In this document: positions 1 to 11,841 of the stretch, one piece after another
How the letters are laid out: each line of letters opens with the position of its first letter
How positions within the stretch are numbered: the stretch's first letter is position 1
NCBI RefSeq assembly: GCF_902167145.1
Contig: NC_050100.1
Span: 213,770,081 to 213,834,080, forward strand
From: Zea mays
Lineage: Eukaryota; Streptophyta; Magnoliopsida; Poales; Poaceae
Direction: 5' to 3'
DNA length: 64,000 bases
Translations under genes and position numbers: made by a program
The notes under the pieces: generated by a model
Told to the model about the DNA's origin: nothing
The model's database searches: none
What the model saw: only the letters and a program-made list of their open reading frames with translations

Positions 1-315
1 TTCTACTTATGTCCTATAGATGTTCTGACTATGGGGTGTGTGTGTGTGTGTGTTAGAGAGTTTATCTCCTTCCCTCTTTAGGTGATTGGCTGGTTACCTT
101 AGGCGCCCCTTCTCTGTTTAGGTGTTTGGCTGGTAGTCTTATTTCCTTGTTCAGTTGATTGTCTGGTTGTTTTATGTGCCTGATCTCCTGGATCACCTCC
201 CTGATCTTGTTTCTATAAATCAGGTAGAGGAAGATCATTGGTAGAGGTCTATATATTGTACTTCTGATATTCAGTTGAATGCAAGCAATATTCACACTCT
301 ACATCTCTCTTGCAG
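1..315 (+). other. Intron of the cytokinin receptor gene (window edge)
   Basis: This stretch has no coding frame with kinase similarity and ends in a pyrimidine-rich tract and TTGCAG directly before the exon at 316, so it reads as the end of an intron. A short (GT)n tract lies at about 36-53. The 5' part of the gene (extracellular CHASE domain and membrane segments in this family) would lie to the left of the window. Confidence 0.75.
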
Positions 316-3104
316 TTCCTGGCAACTGTGTCACATGAGATCAGAACACCTATGAATGGCGTCCTTGGTACTTATGCATTTATTTTGATTCTACTTAATC
401 TTCAGTTCCATGGGCCTGGCAATCTAAAATTTCTGCCTTCTGGTGTAGGAATGCTGGATATGCTTTTAGGAACAGATCTAACTATGACACAGAAGGATTA
501 TGCTCAAACTGCTCAAATGTGTGGCAGAGCATTGATTACACTGATAAATGATGTCCTTGATCGAGCAAAGATCGAGGCTGGAAAGTTAGAGCTTGAAGCG
601 GTGCCTTTTGACCTGCGTTCTCTCATGGATGATGTTGTTTCCTTGTTTTCTTCAAAGTCACGGGAGAAGTGCATTGAGGTATGCTACTGCTAATGCTTAA
701 AGTAGGAAATGATGTTTCCTGGGCCGTCACTTGAATGGATGTTGATTGCTTTTAGTTCTAGTTTTTGGCTGATCAACTGACAAATAATGCAGTTCTGCAT
801 GAATCAATCTGTCACTATACTTCTATACTTCTCTATGGCAGATACTTTCCCTGATTTTTTTCCTTCTTGCTGCAGCTTGCAGTATTTGTATGTGACAATG
901 TTCCAAAGGTTGTTATTGGAGATCCTTGGAGGTTTCGACAGATATTGACAAATTTGGTCGGGAATGCAGTCAAAGTAAGCAGCCAATTTTGGTATTTGGT
1001 ATCCTCACACTACAACTTCAAATGATGTTGGTTAGAAGTATTTGATAAGTCTGTCATCAAATACATGCACAAAAATGCACTGATATATCTATTGTCTGTT
1101 CCAGTTCACAGAACGAGGTCATGTATTTGTGCGGGTCTGTTTGGCTGAAAACTCAAATGTGGAAGCCAATCAGGTCCTACATGGAGCCATGAATGGCAAA
1201 GGTGGTAGAGTTGAGTCAACAACTAATGGTGCCTTCAATACTTTGAGTGGGTTTGAAGCAGCAGACAGACGAAATAGTTGGCAATATTTTAAACTGCTCC
1301 TCTCCGATAAGGAGTCACTTTTGGATGATCTTGAGGGCGAAAATTCTAATCAAAGTGATTCAAATCATGTCACACTAGCAATAAGTATTGAGGACACAGG
1401 TGTCGGGATACCACTGCAAGCACAAGATCGTGTTTTTACACCGTTTATGCAGGCTGACAGTTCAACTTCAAGGAATTATGGCGGTACTGGCATCGGTTTA
1501 AGCATCAGCAAGTGTCTAGCTGAACTTATGGGTGGGCAGATAAGTTTCACTAGCCATCCTTCTGTTGGAAGCACGTTCACTTTCTCAGCCACACTGAAGC
1601 ACTCATACAAAGATATTTCGGTCGATTCAAGTAGGAGCTTGACAGAGGCACTACCAACTGCTTTTAAGGGAATGAAGGCCATCTTGGTAGATGGGAGACC
1701 TGTACGTAGTGCTGTTACAAGATATCACCTCAAGAGGTTGGGAATACTTCTTCAAGTTGTGAACAATATGAATGCAGTAGTAAAAGCTTTCCCAGGACAA
1801 AATGGAGCAACCGGTTCTAGGTGAGTGTTCTTAAGTTAGTTTATTAAATGCTGTTCATACAATTGGCTGAGCAAGGCTTCACATTCCAGTACTTTCCCTC
1901 ACGTGGAGGCTGCCTCAACTTCAACCCTTATATGTGGAATGGGAGTAGGGAACATTTCTTTTATTAAATTGTGTGACAAAAGATTCAAACTCAGACCTGG
2001 CCTTGTTACCATGTTGAGCTGCATGCACTCATGGCCTCAACAAAAACCCTAAGCAAGGAACTCACTTATAATTTACTAGATATCATAGATATTCTGTCTG
2101 TTTAATCAGCTTGTACCGAATAAGCTATTCGCAAATTGTTTTTGAGAATACAGAATAGCATAAAACATTATTAAAACACCAGATATGCACCTTATACTTG
2201 TTTGTATGACCTTCGAAATCATCCCATTTATTTTCTTGTAGGGAAAAAGCATCAATTCTTTTTATTGAGAGTGACTTCTGGAGGCCTGAGACAGATGTTC
2301 AGTTATTGAACCATCTACGCGAGCAGAAGAACGGTCAGTTGTCGGATGGGCACAAGGTAGTTCTTTTGGTCACCTCTGAAGCCGACAAGGACAAATATGG
2401 ATCCATATTTGATATTGTGATGTGTAAGCCTATAAGGGCAAGCACAATCGCTTCATCTATTCAACAACTGCTCAAAGTAGAGATAGCCGAAAGAAAAGAT
2501 AATCAAAACCGGCCGTCGTTTCTTCGAAGCTTGCTGGTTGGGAAGAATATATTGGTCGTAGACGATAATAAAGTCAACCTCAGAGTTGCTGCGGCTGCAC
2601 TCAAGAAATATGGTGCTAATGTTAGCTGTGTTGAAAGCGGCAAGGATGCTATCAGTCTACTTCAACCCCCGCATCGCTTCGATGCATGTTTTATGGATGT
2701 TCAGATGCCAGAGATGGACGGGTATGTGGATGAAATAAACAAAGTCGTTTTCCATTTCCATCCTGCTGTTTGAAGTTTGTTTGCTAGTTGAATAAAAAAA
2801 ATGTTTCCACTGACCAGCAGTTCTCGATTGTTACTTTTGTAGGTTTGAGGCAACCGGACAAATAAGGCAAATGGAGTTGAAAGCGAACGAGGAAAGGAAG
2901 AACAAGTTGGCTTCGATTGAAGGCTCGACAACTGCCGAGTACCATCTGCCTGTTCTGGCAATGACAGCCGATGTTATCCAGGCAACTTACGAAGAGTGCA
3001 TAAAATCGGGAATGGATGGATACGTATCTAAACCCTTCGACGAGGAGCAGCTATACCAAGCAGTCTCCAGATTGGTAGTGGGAACGACGGATTCGGCTGT
3101 TTGA
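316..3104 (+). CDS. AHK4: Cytokinin receptor hybrid histidine kinase, AHK4/CRE1 class (3' part of gene)
   Basis: This is the C-terminal part (612 codons plus stop) of a membrane hybrid histidine kinase that starts the cytokinin phosphorelay. Exons are 316-367, 449-678, 876-974, 1105-1820, 2242-2721 and 2843-3104. All junctions are GT-AG and stay in phase. Visible motifs are the H-box [10 protein letters not shown] with the phosphoacceptor His at 334-336, the N-box NAVKFTERGH, the G1 box EDTGVGI (about 1391), the F-box FTPFMQAD, the G2 box GGTGIGLSI, and a receiver with VVDDNKVN, phosphoacceptor Asp at 2696-2698 ([11 protein letters not shown]) and Lys in VSKPF. A degenerate receiver-like stretch (LVDGRPVR) lies between kinase and receiver. 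[11 protein letters not shown] and the long insert before G1 resemble Arabidopsis AHK4 rather than AHK2/3, from memory of the family. The sensor half lies outside the window. No disabling mutation is seen. Confidence 0.93.
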
Positions 3105-3466
3105 TGTTCAAAATACGATGGACCTGACTTCTCATTCATCGAAGTGAAGCATCACCATCTTGCCTCTGTCCAGCTGACTCTATATCCCTTGACAATGGGC
3201 CTCTGACATGGCCTCTCACAAGACTAGATGAAAAAAGAAGATGAAAGTGCCGTGAGTTAGGTACGTGTCACACATGACATGAAGTTGCTGCGGCAGCCCA
3301 GAGGAGTGTAGGTAGATCACCCTGTAACTCTCTTGTTCTTTGATGTTTATAGGCTGTTGTGTCTTCTGACAATTCATTGGAAATACCACATCTCGTTGCA
3401 ATCCCCCTAGTTTCAGAACTGCCCTGCCTCGTCTCATCCACATTATCCAGGAAACTGTTTCCTTCA
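3105..3466 (+). other. 3' flank / probable 3' UTR of the histidine kinase gene
   Basis: This is the sequence after the TGA stop of the receptor kinase, up to a MITE at 3467. I see no other gene. It probably holds the 3' UTR, but I could not place the polyadenylation site. Confidence 0.5.
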
Positions 3467-3596
3467 GGGCTAGTTTGGGAGTCCAAAAACCGGAGGGGAT
3501 TAGAGGGACTAAAATTCCCTGCTTATTCAAAATTGAATAAGGAGGGGATTTTAGCCCGTCCAATCCCCTTCGGTTTTGTGGCTCCCAAACTAGCCC
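3467..3596. mobile_element. Tourist-like MITE (PIF/Harbinger type)
   Basis: This 130-bp element has imperfect terminal inverted repeats: GGGCTAGTTTGGGAG at the left and CTCCCAAACTAGCCC at the right. The interior can also fold back, with GGAGGGGATT near the left and AATCCCCTTCGG near the right. The flanking trinucleotides are TCA and TAA, so the expected 3-bp target duplication is imperfect. The GGGC...GCCC ends and the size fit Tourist-like MITEs of grasses. It sits about 360 bp after the histidine kinase stop codon and could fall in its 3' UTR. Confidence 0.75.
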
Positions 3597-6500
3597 TAAG
3601 CGCGAAGGAAAACACGGGTAAATTGGCTGTAGGACTTACTTGAGTATTGGTATTTGCTAATGGATACTAATCAATCTCTTCTAGGAATGGACGTGAGAAG
3701 CTAAAAGTGACTGCTATGTCCTGACTATTATATATACCTTTCTATAACCCTTAACAGTTATTTAAAATAGCAACATTTGAAGGGTCAACACGTACTACCA
3801 ACACTGAACACTCAAAATATCTTCTGCACTCGCTCCATCTTTTTTTTTGCTGCATGAGCAGTGCTTCTCCTGTGCTGCTGGTGACGTTGTGCGGGCCTTC
3901 CGGACGTAAGGCGTGCCTGATTGAGTCTGTGACGTTGTACTCAATTTGTCACCTCGTGTAATGGCGGCTTTATTGTCTACAGTGCCGTGCCGTGCCGTGT
4001 GCCGGGATAAAATCGAAGTATGATTTCATATGCAAATGTTTCTTCTTTTAAATTGTGCATGTTTCTGTTTCTGTTTACTGCATCTGAGCTTGCATGTTTC
4101 TGTTTCTTTTAAATTCTTTTAAATTGTGAGAAACCACCTGTCGGTGCACCAAACGAGGACCGGATGCAAAGGCCACCATATTTTAGCACTAGAATAATAG
4201 GCACCTCAACTGCTCAAGAAAAGGTCGACGGCACCTTTGGACTCAACTGTTTGTCTATGGCGCGGTTCAGGTTGGGTGGAGGAGGGGGAAAAAATCCTTT
4301 GTGGCCGTGTGATTCGTTGAGATTGTCATTGTCGCCGGTCCGCGAACCAAACACCAACCACATGCGATGCGATGCAAGACCACAATGATTAGGGGATGTT
4401 TAGCCCACTGATTATAGAGCAATAGCGAAAGTCCGCAGCCTCTTGCCTGAATCTCTCCCTTCACCGCAACACGGAGACTTGTCAGGTGCATGCATAGGCA
4501 TAGCCATATATATAGGCTCCCGCAACAAGGAGAGTAGATGGGAATATTCGGAGGGTTCCGCGCCGGCAGATTCTCGGTTCAGCTCATCATCATTCTGCTG
4601 CCTGTATAGTTTACTTTACTTGTACGGCGGCAAGTACCAGGACCATGCATGCGGCCATGTGATTCGACACGCCGATGCTAATATGCTATGCTCGATCGGC
4701 AATGGATTGGAGCCCGCGGCTTTGGACGTCATGCTGGTGTCAGCGGGACATCAGCCTGCCAGGCGTGGTCTGTGCAGCCTGCACATGGCTGCATGCGGTG
4801 GGTGGCCCGGGGAGGCAGCGAGACAGACAGGGACGGTTGGACACGGTGGGCCTCGTGCTTCCTTCCTTTTGCTCGCACGAACAGGTTGTAGTACTAGTGT
4901 ACGATCCAAATTTTTATGAAATACTGGCTGCCCGCTGGCTTCTCTTTTAATATCAATCGTCGCTTTAAGATTATGTGCTGCAACAGTGCAAGTACAACAA
5001 CAACTGCTCCTATCAGTCAACCCCTTTTTCTGACTTGTATATATAGAGCAGGGTGACGCGTCATTGCCTTTCGTCATTGGCTGAAAAAATGCACTAAAAT
5101 CCTCCATCTCTCCGAAGGGTGTGGCACACGATCAAGTCCGTAGTAGGCAGCAGCACATTCACGGTTAGCTGAACGGCAGCAGGAAATAAACGGGAGGATT
5201 TTCACATGTATCTTGGTGAGAAATTGGGCCACATATACAGAGCGTTTCGTGTGACATCACCGTACGTAGACACGTAGTATCATACGACAAAATTTATACT
5301 GAGCGTGCGGCTGCCCTACACGTAGGCTTCAACTTTTCTTTTAGCCTTTACGTTTCGTAATGCAAACCCCCTTGTTGACAAGTGGCGTTATGAATTGAAC
5401 CAAAGCAGACTGGACGTATAATTTGCATATCTGCTACGCGGTCTAATTTGGACAGATTTAGCTAAGTTAGATAGTTGTTTGACTCACAACAGTCTATCAA
5501 TAATGTGTTGGAAAAAAAAAATGCTCACCGACACAAGACGTGGTGGTGCAGTACGTAGAGAGACTCTACCTATACATAGCATTGGCGACTCTCTCGGTTT
5601 ATGCTCTGTAATATAAGCACGATAAGAATCCCCTTTTCTATGATATAAAATTTCTGTCATAGATCAACAACAACAACAAAACGTCACAAAATGGTGTCTG
5701 TGACGGTATTAAATATTATCACGGATTGAGCGTTAAGGATTATTTACCTGCGTTCCAAAAACCATCATAGATCATCAAAGCAATTTGTGACGGTACCATA
5801 CCGTCATAGTACAACACAAGGCGTAGCTAGTCCAACCCAAGTCCAGTCTCTGTGTGGTGAAAAATAAAAACCATCGATGAATTGACACATGATCAACAAT
5901 GATTATGTGGACGATGGTGTAGATGCTTACACATGGATGATGAGATGGATGCTTACACCACCATCCATCCTAGCCCATTTTTAAGGAATCATGACCAATT
6001 TGTTAATGGGCCAAAATCAAGGGTGGTCCATTTATCAAATAGCCCATATCAACATGGTAACATTTGTTTTGCATTCCCGGCAAATCGTGTGCTGTGATGT
6101 GAATCTGTCCAGCTTATATACTAGTATAGTACCGAGCCAGACCAGCGTATGCTGCGAATCTGTCCAAGAGAAAAGGAAAACGAAGCTTCATTCAGGGGCA
6201 TCATTCAACCACTAATGTAACATAGGGAAAAAAAACAAATAGTAGGCAGAATACAAGACTTCGAAATGAGCAAGGAAACATAATGTCTGACTCTGGAGTT
6301 GTCAACCTCTGAGTCTAGGTCGTAGATAGTGCCTAACCTCAACTATCTAGCTAGCTAGTGCCATCATCCTACCTCCCATTTTGACTCCAGTTTACATAAT
6401 TTACTTTTTGTAAAGATAACTGTTTTTGTCTTAAAATAATTATCCATATGATACTTATGTCGACCAAAGTTTCTTAAATCTAACTAGATTTATAAAAAAA

Positions 6501-7192
6501 ATACTAATATATTTATACGTGTAACTAAAATTATTATAAAAAATAGATTAAAAGATCTACATAATAATGTTAACTATTTACTACAAATGTTAATGGTTTT
6601 TATATTTAATAAAAGCTACAAACAATTGGTTTCTTAGGAAACAAGAACATGAATTATCATGAAGTGTATTATACTTAATTTATCACATGCCGCCCTACTC
6701 TTGGTGACAAATATTCCGTGTGCCCCACGCCGCCCGGACACCCCGGCGGCCGGCGCGCTTCGACGATCGGTGCCTGTACGTCCGGCGACAACACGTTGAC
6801 AATTAATTAATGTGGCGAAAACAGCATCAGCAGCCGGCTGGGCGGCATGGTCAGAGCGTCAGGCCACCGTGAGTGAGTGAGTGAGTGAGAGGCGGCAGGA
6901 CAGCCGTGCCGAACCAGGAGATCGATCGTGTTTCGGTTTCGTGGCAGAACAGCTATGCCATAGACCTTCGGGTCGCAGACAACGCGGCAGGCGACCTTGC
7001 ATCCGCCTCCCCAACGGTGGCAGTCGTCGTCGTCCCTGGCCAGAGAAATGCCAGCAGCAGCAGCCCAGCCATGGATATGTTGTGTGGATCGGGAGTCAAG
7101 CTGCTGCTGCTGCAATCAATAATATAATCATGCTCCGCAGATTGAATACTGAATTGTTCAAGGTCGTTCCTTTGCACCTTTTTTAATCCAAA
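3597..7192. other. Intergenic spacer, no gene recognised
   Basis: The open frames here are short, overlap on both strands and match no family I recognise. Small local repeats occur: a GTGCC run near 3980-4005, GCATGTTTCTGTTTC twice between about 4057 and 4110, and a GTGA run near 6872-6893. A possible decayed MITE at 5638-5809 is listed separately. The sequence becomes AT-rich around 6400-6650. Confidence 0.6.
5638..5809. repeat. Possible degenerate MITE with CTATGA...TCATAG ends
   Basis: The left end begins CTATGATATAAAATTTCTG and the right end finishes CCGTCATAG. The motifs GTGACGG and CATAGATCA recur inside in both orientations, as in short non-autonomous DNA transposons. I found no convincing target duplication, so this is a weak call. 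Confidence 0.3.
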
Positions 7193-8691
7193 CACTACCG
7201 GAATTTGGCTCTTTGCCGAGTGCTAAATTCTTTGCCGAGTGCCACGCAAAAAACCATCGGTAAAAGAAAACACTCGGCGAAGAAGCTCTTTGCCGAGTGT
7301 TTTATTTTTGACACTCGGCAAAGAGTTTCTTTGCCGAGTGTCTTTTTTTGACACTCGGCAAAGAGCTCTTTGCCGAGTGTCACAAATACAACACTCGGTA
7401 AAGACCTCTTTGCCGAATGTTTTTTTCCAACACTAGGCAAAGACAATTTAAAAATCACATTTTAAAGTAGTAAATTAATTCAAATGAAAAAGTTTTCAAC
7501 TACAAATTTGTATAACTCATCATGATGTACAATTTATATATTGAACATTTCTTCATATGACAAAATAAAAATAAATTTGTTCATAAAACCTACGAGAGAG
7601 ACGTATAGAATTTGTGCATATTGTTAGAACCATCATCTGAGATAAACAAATTATCAAACAACCAAAATAAACTTTATAGATCTTGAGAAGTTATAAAAGT
7701 TTATAGTTGACAACTTTTTCATTTGAAGTCATATTGTCAACGAAAACTACGTCTGAATTTAAAAAAATTAAAATTTGAATTTTGAAAACGACTTCGAAAG
7801 GAAAAACCACCAACATGAAAGTTGTAGGTATTGAAGAGTTATGAAACTTTGTAGTTGACAATGTTTTAGTTTGAAATCATCTTGTTATGCAAAACTATGT
7901 TTTAATTTTAAAATTTGAATTTTTCAAACTGTCTCGGATGGAAAAACCACCAAAATAAAAGTTGTAGGTCTTGAAATGTAATGAAACTTTGTAGTTGACA
8001 ATTTTTTAATTTGAAATCATCTTATCATTGAAAATTTCGTGTGAAGTTTTTAAATTTAAAATTCAAATTTTATAAACGATCTCGGATGTAGAAACTATTA
8101 AAATAAAACTTTTAGATCTCAAAAAGTTATGCAACTTTATAGTTGTACACATTTTCAAATGAACTCATTTAGTGCCTTAAATAATCAAATTACTCTTGAT
8201 TTGTTATAGTACATGGGGAATGGAAACGTAATATAAACATAATTGGTGTAGTAGTGTAGTGGTATAGGAGGTTATGCGCGAGAGAGAGGTTGCGAGTTTG
8301 AATCTCATCATTTACAAAATATATAAGTTTGATTCAAAATAATAGTGAAAAATGATAGGGCAACGGGTAAGGTAATAGGGTAGGGTTGGAGAGTTGTTCA
8401 TAGAATTTAAAAAATATTTTGCTGTTTTTTTTAATTTTTTCGATTCTTAATTTGTCGAGTGTTTTTTGACACTCGGCAAAGTATTTGCCGAGTGTCCGAA
8501 AAAAAGCACTCGACAAAAAACCCTTTGCCGATAAAATCTTTACCGAGTGTTCTTTGTCGAGTGTAAAATAGCCTTTGCCGAGTGTCTTAGACACTCGGCA
8601 CAGAACGCGATTCCGGTAGTCCTTTGCCGAGTGTAAAATAGCATTTGCCGAGTGTCTTAGACACTCGGCACAGAACGCGATTCCGGTAGTG
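7193..8691. mobile_element. Non-autonomous CACTA (En/Spm-type) transposon
   Basis: The element opens with CACTACCGGAAT and closes with ATTCCGGTAGTG, a perfect 12-bp terminal inverted repeat in the CACTA class. It is flanked by AAA on both sides (7190-7192 and 8692-8694), matching the 3-bp target duplication of this class. Both subterminal regions are dense in TTTGCCGAGTG and its complement CACTCGGCAAA (7200-7440 and 8455-8680), which are the transposase-binding type repeats of these elements. The interior (7450-8440) is AT-rich with no transposase frame, so the copy is non-autonomous. Confidence 0.93.
8552..8691. repeat. Tandem duplication of the CACTA 3' terminus
   Basis: The terminal ~70 bp of the CACTA element occurs twice in direct orientation, at about 8552-8620 and 8621-8691. 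Each copy includes GAGTGTAAAATAGC, the fold-back GTCTTAGACACTCGG and the final ACGCGATTCCGGTAGT. The copies differ at only a few bases, for example GTCGAG versus GCCGAG. The inner copy lacks the last G of the terminus because it joins directly to the next copy. Confidence 0.9.
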
Positions 8692-9129
8692 AAAAGGGGA
8701 AAACGATGGGTAGGTGGCGCTGCCGCTGAGCTAGGAAAAAGGCTAATCAGAATTTTAATAAAATCGTTGCATATATACAACATAAACAAACTGCCAGCTT
8801 CGTTGATTAATGTATGCCCGAGAAACTTAGGTTACAAGTCTTCATTACAACATGTGATCGATCTTATATGAATATAAGATACACGGGATGTCTTGCCGAG
8901 TCTACTATATGATAGAACATCAGTATCACCGGAGTTTTTAAAAATACATGCTAAGTCCACAGATCAAGCTTTGACTTCACAAACCATGACAAAAATGCAT
9001 GTACATAGTTGAAGCTGACCTTCTATGCGCCTAGAAAGGATCAACATGTCCGAGAGATGTCTAAAGAGAGCCTAAATTAGGCTAATTTAAAATTTCTTAC
9101 AACAATTAAAATTTCTCCACCTTTCGTAC
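8692..9129. other. Intergenic spacer, nothing recognised
   Basis: This unique-looking AT-rich sequence separates the CACTA element from the hAT-like MITE. No coding frame or RNA gene could be supported. Confidence 0.5.
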
Positions 9130-9299
9130 CAGGGGCTAAGCTAGCTATGTTACTAGCTGTGGATGCAAATGCACCCCCACAAAATGCAACTTCTATAGAT
9201 TCACTTAGAATTTCACCATATATGCAACACTAGAAAAAGTTCTTATGCACACACAAAGCTAAATGCACCCTCCTCAATTATACTCTAGCTTCGCCACTG
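9130..9299. mobile_element. hAT-like MITE
   Basis: This 170-bp element has terminal inverted repeats CAGGGGCTAAGCTAG (left) and, read from the right end, CAGTGGCGAAGCTAG. The CAGNGGC start is typical of hAT elements. The flanking 8-mers are TTTCGTAC (9122-9129) and TTTCACAC (9300-9307), matching at six of eight positions as expected for an old 8-bp target duplication. No coding capacity is present. Confidence 0.75.
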
Positions 9300-10933
9300 T
9301 TTCACACCTAAGATTATTATATATTCCACACACATATTTTGCATTGTAGCTTCCAACCCTATTCTAGCATGATAGTTCTAGTAATATAAAGGCAAGGATT
9401 AAAGTGGTTAAATGTAAACAATCAAAGTAAGGGTTAGAAACACAACGATATTTTATCGAGATATTAGAGAGTCTGCACTCTTCACTAATTTTTGTTGGAG
9501 CACACACACATGGATCAAGTGATTTTTATAAGTTGATTCTTCGTCACTCCATTATGGTGAATCACTCATAACGGATGGTGCTGACATAGTATGCAATAAT
9601 GTTCCATTGAAGAAGATAGAGTGTCAGACTAGTCCGAGAGTAGACGTCGCATGGTATGGATCTACCCAACGGATGGTGCTGACATAGTTCGACACAATAG
9701 TTATTGTGAGACGTCGGACGATGCTCAATAACGATGTCATCACCGAACGGTTTGACAGTGCACTGTTAGATATGTTGCGGTTGCAACAACTAGTTCACTC
9801 CTTTGGGGCAATAAATAGAACCCCAAATAGGCCATTTGAGAGGTGTGGGAGGTAAGGAAGATATCCATTGAGTTGAGACTCAAATATAATAGGTCTAGAC
9901 ACAAGTTCTTAAGGAACCACTCGATAAAGAAGAGAACATCACTCGTCATCGTCACGGCTACTTTGAACAACGAGAGAGGTAGTTCATTTGTTCAATCAAG
10001 CCTGTCGAGACTCTACAAAAAGATAGAAACAAATGTCCTTGCCATGAAAAAAAAGGCCCCGAACAAATCTCCATGACCACGAGTAGTAGCTACCTCGCCA
10101 AAAGATGACCCCCAACTAAACTAAGCAGGCAGTGCGACGGAAAACCCGTGCCGGCGACGCATCAACGTCGATCGTCACAAAAAGGAACAATTATGTGGAT
10201 AAGTGCTTGGATCACGTACACAAAAGGCCTGATTTCCCTCCCTTGCTTAGTTGCTTCACAAAACAGTTTGCGATGAAAGGAGGACGTGCCAACAGCACGA
10301 CGGGCTAGCTAGCTAGCTAGAGGGAGAAGCATCTCCCTAACGACACATATGATACGGCACCCCTAATTAATAGCAGGAACACGAACAGAGAGGGACGGAG
10401 GAGAAAGCTTTACTCGAGAGATGGGCACCGAACGAAGCACGGTCAAAATGTGCGTTTAATTGGCCAGGGACGGGACGGGACGAGCAATGATTAATTAAGC
10501 TAAACGTAACGCGTACCATACCATACCATACCAAACCATACCAACGAGCAGGGGACGGGGATGCAAGCAAGAAGCTTCCAAAATCCCAAAGAGATATAAA
10601 CCAAGCATCTGGTCCGGCCTACCTACCTGCCTGCCCACCAGTCGTGCGAGGCAGGCAGCGGGAGTTACGTGTTCTTCAGCGGCAGTCGCTGGTTCATCCA
10701 ATGGATGGACGGAGGGTCGACTCGAGCCGTCCGAATCGTTACAGCCGGGGAGTCACTGTCCGTCCATGGGGGAAAAAAGGGGGAGTCGCTGGCTATATTA
10801 GCTAGCTAGGCGAGTAGTTTCGTGTACACGCACGAAAAATAGGTAGCTGCGTCGTCCGTCGTACGTATATATACACGGCAAGCTGCTGAGAAAGACGTGA
10901 GCGAGGCTTTACCATGAGACTGCCGAGCTGTGC
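9300..10933. other. Intergenic spacer with small direct repeats
   Basis: No gene is recognisable. AACGGATGGTGCTGACATAG occurs twice, near 9569 and 9669, in a region of otherwise unknown origin. A short ACCAT-type tandem run lies near 10515-10545. CTAGCTAG runs occur near 10307 and 10801. Confidence 0.5.
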
Positions 10934-11022
10934 GTGTGGCCAACTACCTGGCGAGACATGCTCGCGGTTACCGACAAAATGTGCCGGGATCAGGTCGATC
11001 GCCAGTGTGTAGCAAAACCGGG
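10934..11022. repeat. Local duplicate copy 1 (empty site for the Mutator-like MITE)
   Basis: This ~90-bp segment contains GGCGAGACATGCTCG and ATGTGCCGGGATC. It is repeated at 11520-11841, where it is interrupted by a 225-bp MITE. Here the segment is uninterrupted (ACAAAATGTGCCGGG), so it records the pre-insertion structure of the duplicated sequence. Confidence 0.8.
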
Positions 11023-11519
11023 AGAGTCCAACCTACAGGCGGCTACAGGCGACAGCTAGTGTATATAGTATACGAGTCTACTCTACTAGACTGACTATCA
11101 TGTGCCGGTGTATATTCTACCCTGCGACCTGCGCGCGAATGGAGAACGAAGTCGTAGCGTTTGAACTAATCGTCACAAGTTGAGAGCTGGGTGCCAGGTA
11201 GCTTTTGCTAGCTCTAATAAGTTTACATATGTAATTTACGTTACAAATACAGGTAACCAAGAGCACATGAGTTCGGGGGGCATTTTGGATATTTCAGAAA
11301 TGTCAAATGCTAGACTTCTTCACGCTAGTTGATTCTCCGTGCAATCCGCTTCTCCAGATTCTTAGAAAAACCGTGTACAAATAATTTACATTACCAAAGT
11401 AGCCAAACAGACCTTTAGTCTACTCGATGCATATGTTTGTATGTGTCGTTACATATTTTTGTTAAAGGAAGGCAGCCATCGCCACGCGGATGGGTTGACT
11501 TAAGACGGCAGGGCAGGGC
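11023..11519. other. Spacer between the two duplicate copies
   Basis: This sequence separates two copies of a local duplication. I see no gene, RNA gene or mobile element in it. Confidence 0.45.
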
Positions 11520-11841
11520 GTGTAGGCAACTATCCTGGCGAGACATGCTCGCAGTTACCGACAAGATGTGGAAAAAAATTCTTTACGTACCGTATGTTAC
11601 TATTTTTTTTACAGCCCCTCATATATACCAGCTGCTCATATATATACCAGCTGCTGGTCCGTATAAATAAAAGAAAAACAAATTATTAAAGAGTTATTTT
11701 GTAAATTTTGATCTGTGTTTATGAGGCTCCGACTGCTAGATGTGAGGGACTGTAAAAGATAACGTTTACATCTGGTATGTACAAAAATTTTTTCCCAAGA
11801 TGTGCCGGGATCGGGTCGCCGCTCGCCAATAGCAAAACGGG
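11520..11841. repeat. Local duplicate copy 2, interrupted by a MITE
   Basis: The left half (GGCGAGACATGCTCG...GACAAGATGTG) and right half (AAGATGTGCCGGGATC...AGCAAAACGGGA) together match the uninterrupted copy at 10934-11022. A 225-bp inserted element (11571-11795) separates the halves. Confidence 0.8.
11571..11795. mobile_element. Mutator-like MITE with 9-bp target duplication
   Basis: The insertion begins GAAAAAAATTCTTTACG and, read from the other end, begins GGAAAAAATTTTTGTAC. The inverted ends are therefore similar for about 20 bp and meet an inner GTACC/ATACC motif. CAAGATGTG is present on both sides (11562-11570 and 11796-11804), giving a perfect 9-bp target duplication, the length typical of Mutator-like elements. 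A nearby uninterrupted copy of the target confirms the boundaries. No coding capacity is present. Confidence 0.8.

Noticed and set aside
6807..7186. Small overlapping frames on both strands near 7 kb
   Set aside because: They are short, show no family motifs and arise from a locally GC-rich patch.
7200..7440. CRISPR-like or satellite array of TTTGCCGAGTG repeats
   Set aside because: The spacing is irregular, both orientations are present, and the repeats are bounded by CACTA terminal repeats and a target duplication. They are transposon subterminal repeats.
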